Positions 1 to 6,882 of a stretch of DNA of 64,000 bases are shown here, in pieces (positions within the stretch are counted from its first letter, which is position 1; each line of letters starts with the position of its first letter). Position numbers and translations under genes: made by a program. The stretch is from a virus, in the IMG/VR virus record IMGVR_UViG_3300030451_003654, positions 1-64,000 of that record. One strand, 5' to 3'. A model generated the notes under the pieces. The model did not search any database and was not told the DNA's origin. It worked only from the letters and a program-made list of their open reading frames with translations.

Positions 1-89
1 ACATAGACCTAACAAATGTAATTGAACTAACAGATGAAACCAACCTACAAGGTGAAATAGCCTGTGCAGGTGGAACATGTGAAATCTAA
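1..89 (+). CDS. C-terminal end of an upstream gene (partial)
   Basis: An open frame enters from the left edge (codons from position 3) and stops at TAA 87-89. It encodes 28 residues ending in ACAGGTCEI. The tail has two cysteines around a Gly-Gly pair. The rest of the gene lies outside the window, so no function can be assigned. A promoter-like TATA element follows, so the next gene probably starts a new transcript. Confidence 0.5.
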   Translation, partial: IDLTNVIELTDETNLQGEIACAGGTCEI

Positions 90-123
90 TACAATTTGTA
101 TTAGTAAATAAAGGGTAGCACGA

Positions 124-136
124 CCTTATATAAATC
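124..136 (+). promoter_or_regulatory. Archaeal TATA-box-like promoter element
   Basis: The sequence CTTATATAAAT at 125-135 matches an archaeal TATA box and lies in a 97-base gap between two genes. Transcription would be expected to start about 25 bases downstream, near 155-160, just ahead of the first gene. It probably drives the left accessory cluster. No experiment supports it. Confidence 0.5.
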
Positions 137-186
137 TGATAAAAGTCAGGTTTTTTCAAAAAGTGCAAAAAAGAAGAAGTGATAGA

Positions 187-402
187 ATGAGCGAAAGCAA
201 GGATTATGAAAGCGAAGAAAAATATGAAGTGATAAGGGTAACTTCTTTGAAATCAAACGGTAGCGTTTGGACAAAGCAGTACGATAATGAAATTGATTGG
301 AATAAGGTAGTACCAATGTTGCTATCTAAGTTTCCTCATATTTTATTGAGTAAGCAAACATTGAAGCAAGACCCACTAACACACTTAATGAATATGGAGT
401 GA
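187..402 (+). CDS. Small protein of unknown function (71 aa)
   Basis: The ATG at 187 is preferred because GAAGTGAT precedes it. A GTG at 163 would add eight residues and would sit close to the expected transcription start, so a leaderless start there is the alternative. The protein is soluble and mostly charged. Residues around YEVIRVTSL...GSVW closely resemble YEIIRVDSL..GSVW in the product of 6176-6607, suggesting a shared small fold. It is the first gene after the TATA element and is followed without a gap by the next gene. Function unknown. Confidence 0.7.
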   Translation: MSESKDYESEEKYEVIRVTSLKSNGSVWTKQYDNEIDWNKVVPMLLSKFPHILLSKQTLKQDPLTHLMNME

Positions 403-407
403 TTGAA

Positions 408-653
408 ATGCAAATGAAAGGAAAGAAAGCAGTAGAATTTAGATTGATAGAGAGCGAAGATTTACCACCTGTGGTAATTAAAAGGAACGAAACAGATAAT
501 GGTTGTGTAATTGTACTAAACCGAGCACATACTATTTGGCTTAGTTTGAATAGAAGTACAATTCCTGGAATTACACAAAGTTTAGCCGAAAAATTAAACC
601 AATTGTGTGATGGATATTTAGAACAGCAACTGTTTAATTCAGAAATGGAGTGA
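408..653 (+). CDS. Small protein of unknown function (81 aa)
   Basis: The start is ATG 408, seven bases after a GGAGTGAT Shine-Dalgarno sequence that overlaps the stop of the previous gene. The GTG at 399 lies inside this ribosome-binding site and is rejected. The protein has no cysteine cluster, signal peptide or membrane segment. The centre has a VIVLNRAHTIWLSLNR stretch followed by a predicted helix. I do not recognise a family. It is co-transcribed with its neighbours. Confidence 0.7.
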   Translation: MQMKGKKAVEFRLIESEDLPPVVIKRNETDNGCVIVLNRAHTIWLSLNRSTIPGITQSLAEKLNQLCDGYLEQQLFNSEME

Positions 654-658
654 TTGAG

Positions 659-1852
659 ATGGAAGATTTTATTGGACATTATATTGAAGGCGAACATAAG
701 CAAGAAATTAACATCAAAAGTGGTGCTTTGAATCAAGCACTAATTAGAAGATTGACAGAAATTAGCGTTTCTGATGATTGGGATGTAGCAAAACATGAAT
801 GGAGAGCAACAGGACAAGTATGGTATAGACCTTTAAGATATGAAGGTACTAATATTCAACAATTACCTGCACCTCATGGAGATAATCATCCTAATTATTG
901 TGTATGTGGACATCCAATTGCTTGGCATTTTGAAGTTGAGAATACCGAAAACAATACTTTGGAGATTCTTGGTAGTGAACATATTACTAATTGGATGATT
1001 ATTCGCCACTTGAAAGAAAACAAAGGTATTCCTGAAGATGCAATTACTGAAGAGAAGATAATTGAATGGATGAAAGAGGCAGTTAAAACTATGAAAGCCG
1101 AATGGTGGTGGAAAGAAAATGGTGAAGATTGGGAAGAAATGTTTAATGAAGTTAAGGATTTAGATATTAGAATTAATGTCCGTTCAAAAGGTAAATATTA
1201 CGACCACTCTACTAAAAGATATGAACCACACATGACTATTGCTAAAACAAGGACTAATTCATTAGGTAAAATGGCTTCTGTTGTTTGGCGTTGGAATCAC
1301 CCTGATAATCCAAGAAGACAAATTGATACAAGAGGTTATCCTAATGAACAATTATGGAGAGATGTTCAATTACTATTTGCTAAATCACAAAAGTTTGAAA
1401 AGTTTTTAGATGAAAAGATGGAAGAGGTTGAACAAAGAAAAGCGTATGTCCGTGAACAAAATCAAAAGGCTATGGAAATTGCTGAAGAACGAAGGGAGAG
1501 AATTAAAGAGGAGGCTAACAGAATTAGAGCCGAAACAAAAAGAGAATATGATAATACAGCATTAGCAGAAGCCTGTGAGTATTATGATATTCCTGTATTT
1601 TCAGTAGAAGATGCAAAGAATGATTGGGAACGAAGATTCTTGAATGATATGTCTAACAGAATTATTAGAAAGCAAACACTTTCTGTTAATCAGTTAAATG
1701 CACTATTAAGAATTATTGCACCTGCATTAGATGAAACACCTGCATCTGATAAACAACTAAGATATATTAAAAAATTAGGTGGAGAAGTTACAGAAAACAT
1801 GACAAAAAGCCAAGCAAGTGATTTGATTGGAGAATTATTAAGGAGAAATTAA
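659..1852 (+). CDS. Coiled-coil protein with CxC zinc-type motif and C-terminal KQ-YIKKLGG domain (397 aa)
   Basis: The start is ATG 659 behind GGAGTGAT. The N-terminal third contains YCVCGHPIAWHFEVEN followed by LGSEHI. This arrangement is common in phage proteins that carry a CxCGH motif and a later G-S-E-C/H-I motif, and it probably binds a metal. A charged coiled coil follows at about residues 255-305. The last 35 residues (SDKQLRYIKKLGG...ASDLIGELL) are clearly related to the C-terminus of the HNH protein at 19276-19752, so this looks like a mobile DNA- or protein-binding module. Role unknown; nucleic-acid association is likely. Confidence 0.75.
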   Translation: MEDFIGHYIEGEHKQEINIKSGALNQALIRRLTEISVSDDWDVAKHEWRATGQVWYRPLRYEGTNIQQLPAPHGDNHPNYCVCGHPIAWHFEVENTENNTLEILGSEHITNWMIIRHLKENKGIPEDAITEEKIIEWMKEAVKTMKAEWWWKENGEDWEEMFNEVKDLDIRINVRSKGKYYDHSTKRYEPHMTIAKTRTNSLGKMASVVWRWNHPDNPRRQIDTRGYPNEQLWRDVQLLFAKSQKFEKFLDEKMEEVEQRKAYVREQNQKAMEIAEERRERIKEEANRIRAETKREYDNTALAEACEYYDIPVFSVEDAKNDWERRFLNDMSNRIIRKQTLSVNQLNALLRIIAPALDETPASDKQLRYIKKLGGEVTENMTKSQASDLIGELLRRN

Positions 1853-1853
1853 A

Positions 1854-3101
1854 ATGGGAGAAGCAGTATTTAGAATTAGACATGCAAGTGATGATAGAAA
1901 CTCTATCTTAGAAACTAAACTAACATCATCAGCATTTATGAGAGATAGAACAATTGATATTTGGGCACAAAGACAACGCCAAAATATTTCAAAAGAACCT
2001 ACAATTGAGAGTATTCACAATGCTCTTAAGAATACACTAAGAGTAAATCATCTTGTTAGAACAAGCGAGAAGTCAAGTATCTTTATGAGAGTAGGTAATT
2101 GTAAGTATCTTATTAACATGAGAAAGGTAGGTAATAGATATATGGCAAATGGTGAGTTTGCTAATCTTGATACTATCATGAAAGCCATTAGTAGAACCAT
2201 TATGCGTTCCGCTTATATTAATGGAGAAGGAGAAGAAGCACAAGAAGCATTAGATGATTATTTCTTTAGATGTATCTATGTTCCTGAAAATGTATCTTAT
2301 GCTATGGAAAATAGAGTACCATACAAATTCTTTGAAAGGACAAATGAAGGTGTTAAAGAAAGAAATACCCGTTTGTCTTTGATGAGAATTGCTGAGGATA
2401 ACTATGCACTTGAAATTAGTAGCGGTGTATGGGGAGAAATTAAGACAAGAGATTTGAATACTTTTATCAATTCCTATCTTTATAATAAAAGAACGGGTAA
2501 GTGGTATATGGTTTCACCTGCTGAATTATGGTTTAGAACTGTTGGCGAAAAAGCCACTCCTGCTCAAGTTAAAATTATGAAAGAATTTTTGAAGCAAAAT
2601 AGGAGAAGCGATTTGGCTGAACAAAGGGCTATGGAATTGTTTAATGATATGGTTAAGAAATACGATGTAGTTACAAAAGGTGTTTATTCAAGAAACGGTG
2701 AAGATGTTTTGGCTATGTTTGTTCGTGGTAAATATGCTGATTGGATGATTGTAGATAATCAATCTAAGAGAGGTATTCAAGATGTGAGCACATATGTTCT
2801 AACTACAAGAAATACCGAAAATGTAAATCCTGTAATTCCTAATGTAATAAATAATACTGATAAAGAACCTTATTGGGCAGGACCGATTTGTATTGATAAT
2901 CTTTCAAGTGGTGCTTCTGTTGGCGACCAATTTGCTGCGAGAGCATTTGCTTGTATGAATGATACTATGCTTGTTAAATTAGTTTCTACTGTTAGGCGAT
3001 ATATTCAAGAGCATCAAATTAATCAAGAAGATATAAGGTTGGATTGGGATGCCGTGTGTAAATTGTCAGTCGAAGCACCTGAACTTAAACAAAGAAATTA
3101 A
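1854..3101 (+). CDS. Conserved-looking protein of unknown function (415 aa)
   Basis: ATG 1854 follows an AAGGAG site that ends the preceding gene. The product is a long soluble protein with mixed charge and no recognisable catalytic motif, membrane segment or zinc cluster. Its 3' end overlaps the TFB-like gene by 53 bases in another frame, which points to translational coupling. No family recognised; its place next to the TFB-like gene hints at an early regulatory role, but that is only contextual. Confidence 0.75.
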   Translation: MGEAVFRIRHASDDRNSILETKLTSSAFMRDRTIDIWAQRQRQNISKEPTIESIHNALKNTLRVNHLVRTSEKSSIFMRVGNCKYLINMRKVGNRYMANGEFANLDTIMKAISRTIMRSAYINGEGEEAQEALDDYFFRCIYVPENVSYAMENRVPYKFFERTNEGVKERNTRLSLMRIAEDNYALEISSGVWGEIKTRDLNTFINSYLYNKRTGKWYMVSPAELWFRTVGEKATPAQVKIMKEFLKQNRRSDLAEQRAMELFNDMVKKYDVVTKGVYSRNGEDVLAMFVRGKYADWMIVDNQSKRGIQDVSTYVLTTRNTENVNPVIPNVINNTDKEPYWAGPICIDNLSSGASVGDQFAARAFACMNDTMLVKLVSTVRRYIQEHQINQEDIRLDWDAVCKLSVEAPELKQRN

Positions 3102-3678
3102 TCTTCCTGTTTGTTCAGTTTGTGGTTGTATTCAGGCTTATAGAATATATGAGGTTAATGATATTCTACCTAATAAAAAGGTAGTAGTAAATGATTTAAC
3201 TTTGTTATTAAATGAATACGAGATTGAAGATAGAGATGAAGTTATTAAAAATGACAAATATATTTCTTATACTAATTTGTATTATAGTTATGATAGTGCT
3301 GAAAGGGCTGTGGCTATATTATATTACACAATGAGAGATTTAAATAAACCAGCAAATATGCGAACCTACTGTAAATTCTTAGGTTGTAAAGAAACAAGAG
3401 TTTCAAGATTAGCAAAAAAGATTGCAAGACATTATTCTAATTCTGGAGTGTTTGGTATAAATGATATTGACGAGTTTTTATCTAATATGGAAATCGAATG
3501 TGAGAAAGTTTCTGAAGCGTGTAAAATGTGGAATGAAACTCAAACATTAACAAGAGGCATTATTGCCGCATATGTATATGAATACACACCATATACTCAA
3601 AAACAAGTGTGTAAAAAATTTGGAGTTAGTTTGCCAAGATTGAAAAGAAACTTAAGGAAAGTGAGAAGAAATGAGTAA
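3049..3678 (+). CDS. TFB/TFIIB-like transcription initiation factor (209 aa)
   Basis: The N-terminus is a zinc ribbon with Cys3, Cys6, Cys22 and Cys25. After a linker come two helical repeats resembling the cyclin folds of TFB: about residues 83-132 (ERAVAILYYTMRDL...CKETRVSRLAKKI) and 165-207 (TRGIIAAYVYEYTPYT...VSLPRLKRNLRKV), the second with the helix-turn-helix that contacts the BRE. Archaeal TFB is about 300 residues, so this is a shortened version with reduced repeats. Known TFBs recruit RNA polymerase to TBP-bound promoters. The inferred role is redirecting host polymerase to viral promoters. The ATG at 3049 sits inside the upstream gene. Confidence 0.72.
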   Translation: MPCVNCQSKHLNLNKEINLPVCSVCGCIQAYRIYEVNDILPNKKVVVNDLTLLLNEYEIEDRDEVIKNDKYISYTNLYYSYDSAERAVAILYYTMRDLNKPANMRTYCKFLGCKETRVSRLAKKIARHYSNSGVFGINDIDEFLSNMEIECEKVSEACKMWNETQTLTRGIIAAYVYEYTPYTQKQVCKKFGVSLPRLKRNLRKVRRNE

Positions 3679-4228
3679 AAGAAATGTAATGATAATTGGT
3701 GCAGGTGGAATTGGAAGTTTTCTGATACCGCTTTTGGATAAAGTAGGAATATATGATATTACTGTATATGACCCCGACATTGTTGAGGAAAAGAATATCA
3801 CATATCAAAACTTTACTAAAGAAGATATTGAAAAGAAAAAGGTTGATGTAATGGATGAAAGATATAATGTATCTGCTAATCCTTATCCTGTTCTAACTGC
3901 TAATCAATTGAAAGGATATGATTTAGTTGTATGTTGTGCTGATAACTTAGATATTAGACGCACTATGTATAATTCAAATGTTAAATGGTTAGACCTAAGA
4001 GCACAAGCAAGAAACGCTGCTATGATTTCTTTCTTAGAAGATGCTAATTTGTATAATGTATTTACAAGTGGACCTGATGGTTCTTTTAGTTGTCAAGGAG
4101 ATACTTGGGAAGGAAAACCTGAAGGTGTTAATTTTATGCAAGTTGTAATTGCAGGTTATGGCGCACAATGGATGCAAAGATGGTTTAACGGAGATTATGT
4201 TGAAAAGCATTTTAGAATTAACGGGTGA
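3671..4228 (+). CDS. E1/ThiF/MoeB-like adenylating enzyme (185 aa)
   Basis: A Rossmann fold opens with VMIIGAGGIGSF (nucleotide loop at residues 10-15). It continues with VYDPDIVEEKNITYQNF, which matches the D-x-D-x-V-x-x-x-N-x-x-x-Q signature of ThiF/MoeB/E1 enzymes, then a lysine cluster and VVCCADNLDIRR, the usual (D/A)-D-N-x-x-x-R motif. Cys141 in SFSCQGD is a candidate thiolating cysteine. The usual C-terminal zinc CxxC pairs are absent and the protein is shorter than typical ThiF (about 240 aa). Family members adenylate the C-terminus of ubiquitin-like proteins. A JAMM protease lies 1.6 kb downstream. The substrate is unknown. Confidence 0.8.
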   Translation: MSKRNVMIIGAGGIGSFLIPLLDKVGIYDITVYDPDIVEEKNITYQNFTKEDIEKKKVDVMDERYNVSANPYPVLTANQLKGYDLVVCCADNLDIRRTMYNSNVKWLDLRAQARNAAMISFLEDANLYNVFTSGPDGSFSCQGDTWEGKPEGVNFMQVVIAGYGAQWMQRWFNGDYVEKHFRING

Positions 4229-4232
4229 TTAA

Positions 4233-4547
4233 ATGGATTATGTTGAATTGATTAGTAACGGTCATATTACTCCTATTATTTGTAATAAGTGTCCAAAAGA
4301 AGATAAGGTTGTAGATAGAGAATATTTTAGCGGAACAAGGAGTAAAGAAAATTTCCCTATGTCAATTGCTTTTATGTCGCCTATCTTATCTATTGGTTTA
4401 GATTGTACTTGTGATAAGTGTGGTAAAGAAGCAATCCATATGTATATGATTGACCCTTTGGAAAAGCATAACCTTTTTGAGAATACTAATTTTTCGAGAG
4501 AAGATTATCCATCAATGTATGAAGTAGATTGGAGTGAGGAAGAATGA
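4233..4547 (+). CDS. Small putative zinc-binding protein (104 aa)
   Basis: ATG 4233 follows a GGTGATTAA site overlapping the stop of the E1-like gene, so the two are probably translated together. Two metal-type pairs are present: CNKC near residues 17-20 and CTCDKC near 58-63. The C-terminus is acidic. The spacing suggests one zinc ribbon. No known family; its position right after the E1-like enzyme makes it a candidate partner, which is inference only. Confidence 0.7.
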   Translation: MDYVELISNGHITPIICNKCPKEDKVVDREYFSGTRSKENFPMSIAFMSPILSIGLDCTCDKCGKEAIHMYMIDPLEKHNLFENTNFSREDYPSMYEVDWSEEE

Positions 4548-4687
4548 GTGAATATAAAGATTATACAAGAGAACAGTTAATTGCTATGTTAGAGGAATCA
4601 AATGATATTGTTGATGCAGTATCAAGTTTCTTAGGTGCGACTGTGGTTGCAGATTTATATATGAATCATAGGAGTGAGGAAGAATGA
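4544..4687 (+). CDS. Small acidic protein (47 aa)
   Basis: The ATG overlaps the stop of the preceding gene as ATGA, with GGAGTGAGGAAGA just upstream as ribosome-binding site. The protein starts MSEYKDYTREQLIAMLEES and ends in acidic residues. It has no clear membrane segment. Coding support comes from the tight chain of ATGA overlaps on both sides. Function unknown. Confidence 0.6.
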   Translation: MSEYKDYTREQLIAMLEESNDIVDAVSSFLGATVVADLYMNHRSEEE

Positions 4688-4809
4688 AAACTTTGTTTAT
4701 AGGAATTATGGGAATGATTGTATTATATTGTATAGGTAGAGTATTGTACCCTGATATACAATATAAACCAATTCAACAAGAGTTAATTAAAATGGAGGAA
4801 GAAGAATGA
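4684..4809 (+). CDS. Small single-membrane-helix protein (41 aa)
   Basis: The start overlaps the previous stop (ATGA). A hydrophobic stretch, LFIGIMGMIVLYCIG, occupies residues 4-18 and an acidic tail ends the protein. This fits a small membrane-anchored viral protein. The next gene again starts in an ATGA overlap, which supports translation. Function unknown. Confidence 0.55.
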   Translation: MKTLFIGIMGMIVLYCIGRVLYPDIQYKPIQQELIKMEEEE

Positions 4810-5339
4810 ATTTCTTTTATATAGAAACTTGCCCTTTGGCTATTGCTAAAAGTCATAACAATACCCATTGTATAAAGATGATTTTAGAGTATGCACAAAT
4901 GCTATCTACGACTCATAGGGTTTTAGACCAATACTATGAAGAAGTAAATGGTGAGTATGTGTTTGTACCATTACCTAAAGATATGCAAATTCTTTACAAG
5001 ATTGCACATCTAAATCACCCAACGACAATTTGGGTTAGAGAATCAGTACAACATTACAATTTTATGTATGCTGTTTGGGAAGCATTGTGTGATGAATATA
5101 CTTATCGTTATGGTAAAGTGCATGAATCAGATAGTAAATTGAGAGAGTTGTTGAGAAACCCACCATCAAGATTAGAAGATAATGGATTTCAAGAACCACC
5201 TCAATGTATGCCTGATGAATTTAAAGTAGAAGGTGATAGTCTTCAAGCCTATCGCAACTTTTACATTCATGATAAAAAATTCAAAGGGTGGAGAAGTAAA
5301 TATAAGAAAAGAGAAAAACCTGAATGGTTGGTGATATAA
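4806..5339 (+). CDS. Conserved phage-type protein of unknown function (177 aa)
   Basis: The order of motifs is characteristic of a protein found widely in phages: an N-terminal MNFFYIETCPLAIA, then H-C-I-K-MILEYAQMLSTTHR, then LNHPTTIWVRES, then EYTYRYGKVHES, then EPPQCMPDEFK, and a C-terminal YRNFYIHDKKF...PEWL. From memory, the family is conserved across tailed phages without a settled function. The invariant His, Cys, Arg and Glu residues suggest an enzyme or nucleic-acid-binding role. It starts at the ATGA junction at 4806. Confidence is high that it is a gene and low for any role. Confidence 0.8.
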   Translation: MNFFYIETCPLAIAKSHNNTHCIKMILEYAQMLSTTHRVLDQYYEEVNGEYVFVPLPKDMQILYKIAHLNHPTTIWVRESVQHYNFMYAVWEALCDEYTYRYGKVHESDSKLRELLRNPPSRLEDNGFQEPPQCMPDEFKVEGDSLQAYRNFYIHDKKFKGWRSKYKKREKPEWLVI

Positions 5340-5539
5340 TGACAGAATGGAAATTAGGAGTAGGAACAGGAAATGCAAAATGTAGGGTATGTGGCAAACT
5401 GATTAAAGAAGGTCAGCCAAATATCAAAATAGTCAATTCAAGGATTAGTGGACAAATTCACTCTAATCCTTTTGACTGTGGAAAAGAAAGACAAGAACAA
5501 TTAGGATTTGAATATATAGGAGATGAAGAAGATGAGTGA
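5339..5539 (+). CDS. Small zinc-finger protein, PARP-finger-like (66 aa)
   Basis: ATG 5339 overlaps the preceding stop (TAATG) and follows GGTTGGTGAT. The motif KCRVCGKLIKEGQPNI...HSNPFDC has the C-x2-C...H-x5-C pattern and the I-x-x-G spacing of PARP/DNA-ligase III-type or related small fingers. A similar arrangement occurs in the protein at 8359-8625. Probably a nucleic-acid- or protein-binding adaptor; the target is unknown. Confidence 0.65.
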   Translation: MTEWKLGVGTGNAKCRVCGKLIKEGQPNIKIVNSRISGQIHSNPFDCGKERQEQLGFEYIGDEEDE

Positions 5540-5726
5540 TGAAATGAAGAATAGAAAGTATTGGGAGTGGTATGCAGACCATAGTAATATCGTAGCATTA
5601 TGCAGATTTTTACATGATGTAAAAGGTGTAAGTGTAGAAGATTTACTTTATGCTTTGGAGAAACCACATAAATATGAAGATGAATATAGAGAAATGTTAA
5701 AACATAATGAGGAGAGTGAAGAATAA
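5532..5726 (+). CDS. Small protein of unknown function (64 aa)
   Basis: The ATG at 5532 is chosen over 5523 because GGAGATGA lies at a proper distance from it; the earlier ATG is almost fused to the Shine-Dalgarno sequence. The product is charged, rich in Tyr, Trp and Glu, with no cysteine cluster. The chain of overlaps supports coding. No family recognised. Confidence 0.6.
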   Translation: MSDEMKNRKYWEWYADHSNIVALCRFLHDVKGVSVEDLLYALEKPHKYEDEYREMLKHNEESEE

Positions 5727-5803
5727 TGTTTGAATTATACTTTATCAAAATATTAGATGAATACAGAATTATGCCGTTTATTGGCGAATTTATAGGAGAG
5801 TGA
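5726..5803 (+). CDS. Possible micro-protein (25 aa)
   Basis: The reading frame starts at an ATG overlapping the previous stop (TAATG) and ends just before the JAMM gene, with GGAGAGTGA at its end serving as the next ribosome-binding site. It encodes a short hydrophobic peptide. The overlap pattern supports it, but a peptide this short could also be a leader that only couples translation into the JAMM gene. Confidence 0.3.
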   Translation: MFELYFIKILDEYRIMPFIGEFIGE

Positions 5804-5807
5804 AAAT

Positions 5808-6248
5808 ATGCAAACTTATGATATGAAATGGGAATGGAATGAATGCAAAGAAATGATTAGAGATATGTTTGATGGTGATTATCAAGATGACGAATTCCTA
5901 AATACTATTTGGGAAGTATCAACTGTATTACTTAACGGTCTTGAAGTTTCAGTTATTGTAGATGCTGATAATAAACTTTTTATTTCTAAGGGTACTGCAA
6001 GTTTTGTAGATTACAAAGATGAAAATGTTGTTGGTATGAAAATTCCTCTTAAGTGTTGGATTCATACTCACCCATTTGGACAAGCATATTTTAGTGGTAC
6101 AGATTGGAATACTATTAATTCTCAAATGCCTATCCTTAATTCAGCAATTGTACTTGGAGATATGGAGAGAATGAAATGGTGGAAAACACAGAATGGAACA
6201 CAAAGACTCGCAAAGATGACAATGGAAGAATTGTCAGAAGAAGAGTAA
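5808..6248 (+). CDS. JAMM/MPN+ (JAB) metalloprotease (146 aa)
   Basis: A complete JAMM zinc-protease signature is present: His86-x-His88-Pro89, then Ser96 and Asp99 (HTHPFGQAYFSGTD, i.e. H-x-H-P-x6-S-x2-D), with Glu46 as the likely general base. This matches deubiquitinase-like and prokaryotic JAB proteins, which cleave isopeptide or peptide bonds after a Gly-Gly, or process cysteine-containing conjugates. About 140 residues is the usual single-domain size. ATG 5808 follows GGAGAGTGAAAAT. An E1-like enzyme lies upstream in the same operon, so the two may act on one ubiquitin-like modifier; no such modifier is identified with confidence. Confidence 0.85.
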   Translation: MQTYDMKWEWNECKEMIRDMFDGDYQDDEFLNTIWEVSTVLLNGLEVSVIVDADNKLFISKGTASFVDYKDENVVGMKIPLKCWIHTHPFGQAYFSGTDWNTINSQMPILNSAIVLGDMERMKWWKTQNGTQRLAKMTMEELSEEE

Positions 6249-6607
6249 GGAAAATAAGATTTCCCGTATTATCTAATTTAGTAATTACTTGCCCTATATG
6301 TAGTGGACAAAAATGTAATGTTTGCAATCAAACAGGGGAGTATGAATTAGAATCAGAACCTTATGTGGAAATACAACAACCTTTGATAATCAAATATATT
6401 GTTGATAATATAGAATCAGTATCAAGTGAAATTCAAAGATTGTATGGTAAAACGCCTAATGTAGAAACATATATTGTAACTGATGAATACGAAATAATTA
6501 GAGTTGATTCTCTAAGTGGTTCGGTTTGGATTGCCTTGAACCTTAAAAAAGTTGAAAATCCAAAATACTTTTATAACAAGGAGAGTGTAGATAAATGGTT
6601 AGTGTAA
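6176..6607 (+). CDS. Zinc-ribbon protein sharing a motif with the first small gene (143 aa)
   Basis: The gene starts inside the end of the JAMM gene, overlapping by 73 bases, behind GGAGAGAATGAA. An Arg/Lys-rich N-terminus is followed by CPICSGQKCNVC near residues 39-50, a compact DnaJ-like zinc site. The C-terminal half contains YEIIRVDSLSGSVW, matching the product of 187-402. The basic N-terminus and zinc site suggest RNA or DNA binding. No known family. Confidence 0.7.
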   Translation: MVENTEWNTKTRKDDNGRIVRRRVRKIRFPVLSNLVITCPICSGQKCNVCNQTGEYELESEPYVEIQQPLIIKYIVDNIESVSSEIQRLYGKTPNVETYIVTDEYEIIRVDSLSGSVWIALNLKKVENPKYFYNKESVDKWLV

Positions 6608-6882
6608 GAGAAATAAAAAGAATATTTGAAAAGATAGCCCCAGAAAGGCAATTGCCTTTACCTGCGATTATAGAATTTCAAACAAGAGCCGAAAAGATTT
6701 TGGAACAGTTTGCTGAATTGTGTAATTTAGAAGCAGGTGGAGATATGACAAAAACAAGATTGACTAAGAATCATGTGAAGTTAGCATCAGTTAATTTCAA
6801 TGATAGAGTAGTTGAAAGAAAAGAAGAAGAATTAGAATTTGGAGAATGGAATACAGGAGATGATGAAGATGCTATGGAATGA
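6595..6882 (+). CDS. Histone-fold-like small protein (95 aa)
   Basis: Residues 4-65 follow the pattern of an archaeal histone: a short helix (IKRIFEKIAPERQLP), a long helix (AIIEFQTRAEKILEQFAELCN), a loop with T-K-T-R-L-T and a final helix NHVKLASV. The RLTKNHVKLA segment corresponds to the conserved RKT...IKLA end of the fold. An acidic tail is added. Archaeal histones are about 67 residues and wrap DNA, so this could compact viral DNA or act in transcription. The assignment rests on pattern only and a TAF-like fold is an alternative. It overlaps the upstream gene by 13 bases and the ligase start by 14. Confidence 0.5.
   Translation: MVSVREIKRIFEKIAPERQLPLPAIIEFQTRAEKILEQFAELCNLEAGGDMTKTRLTKNHVKLASVNFNDRVVERKEEELEFGEWNTGDDEDAME

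Noticed and set aside
326-736. 136-aa open frame on the minus strand
   Set aside because: It is opposite three well-supported rightward genes with good ribosome-binding sites and encodes a low-complexity, Phe/Ile/Ser-rich antisense product.
4806-5339. E2-type conjugating enzyme next to the E1-like gene
   Set aside because: The HPTTIW motif is part of a known phage-type family pattern, and no catalytic cysteine in an E2-like setting is present.
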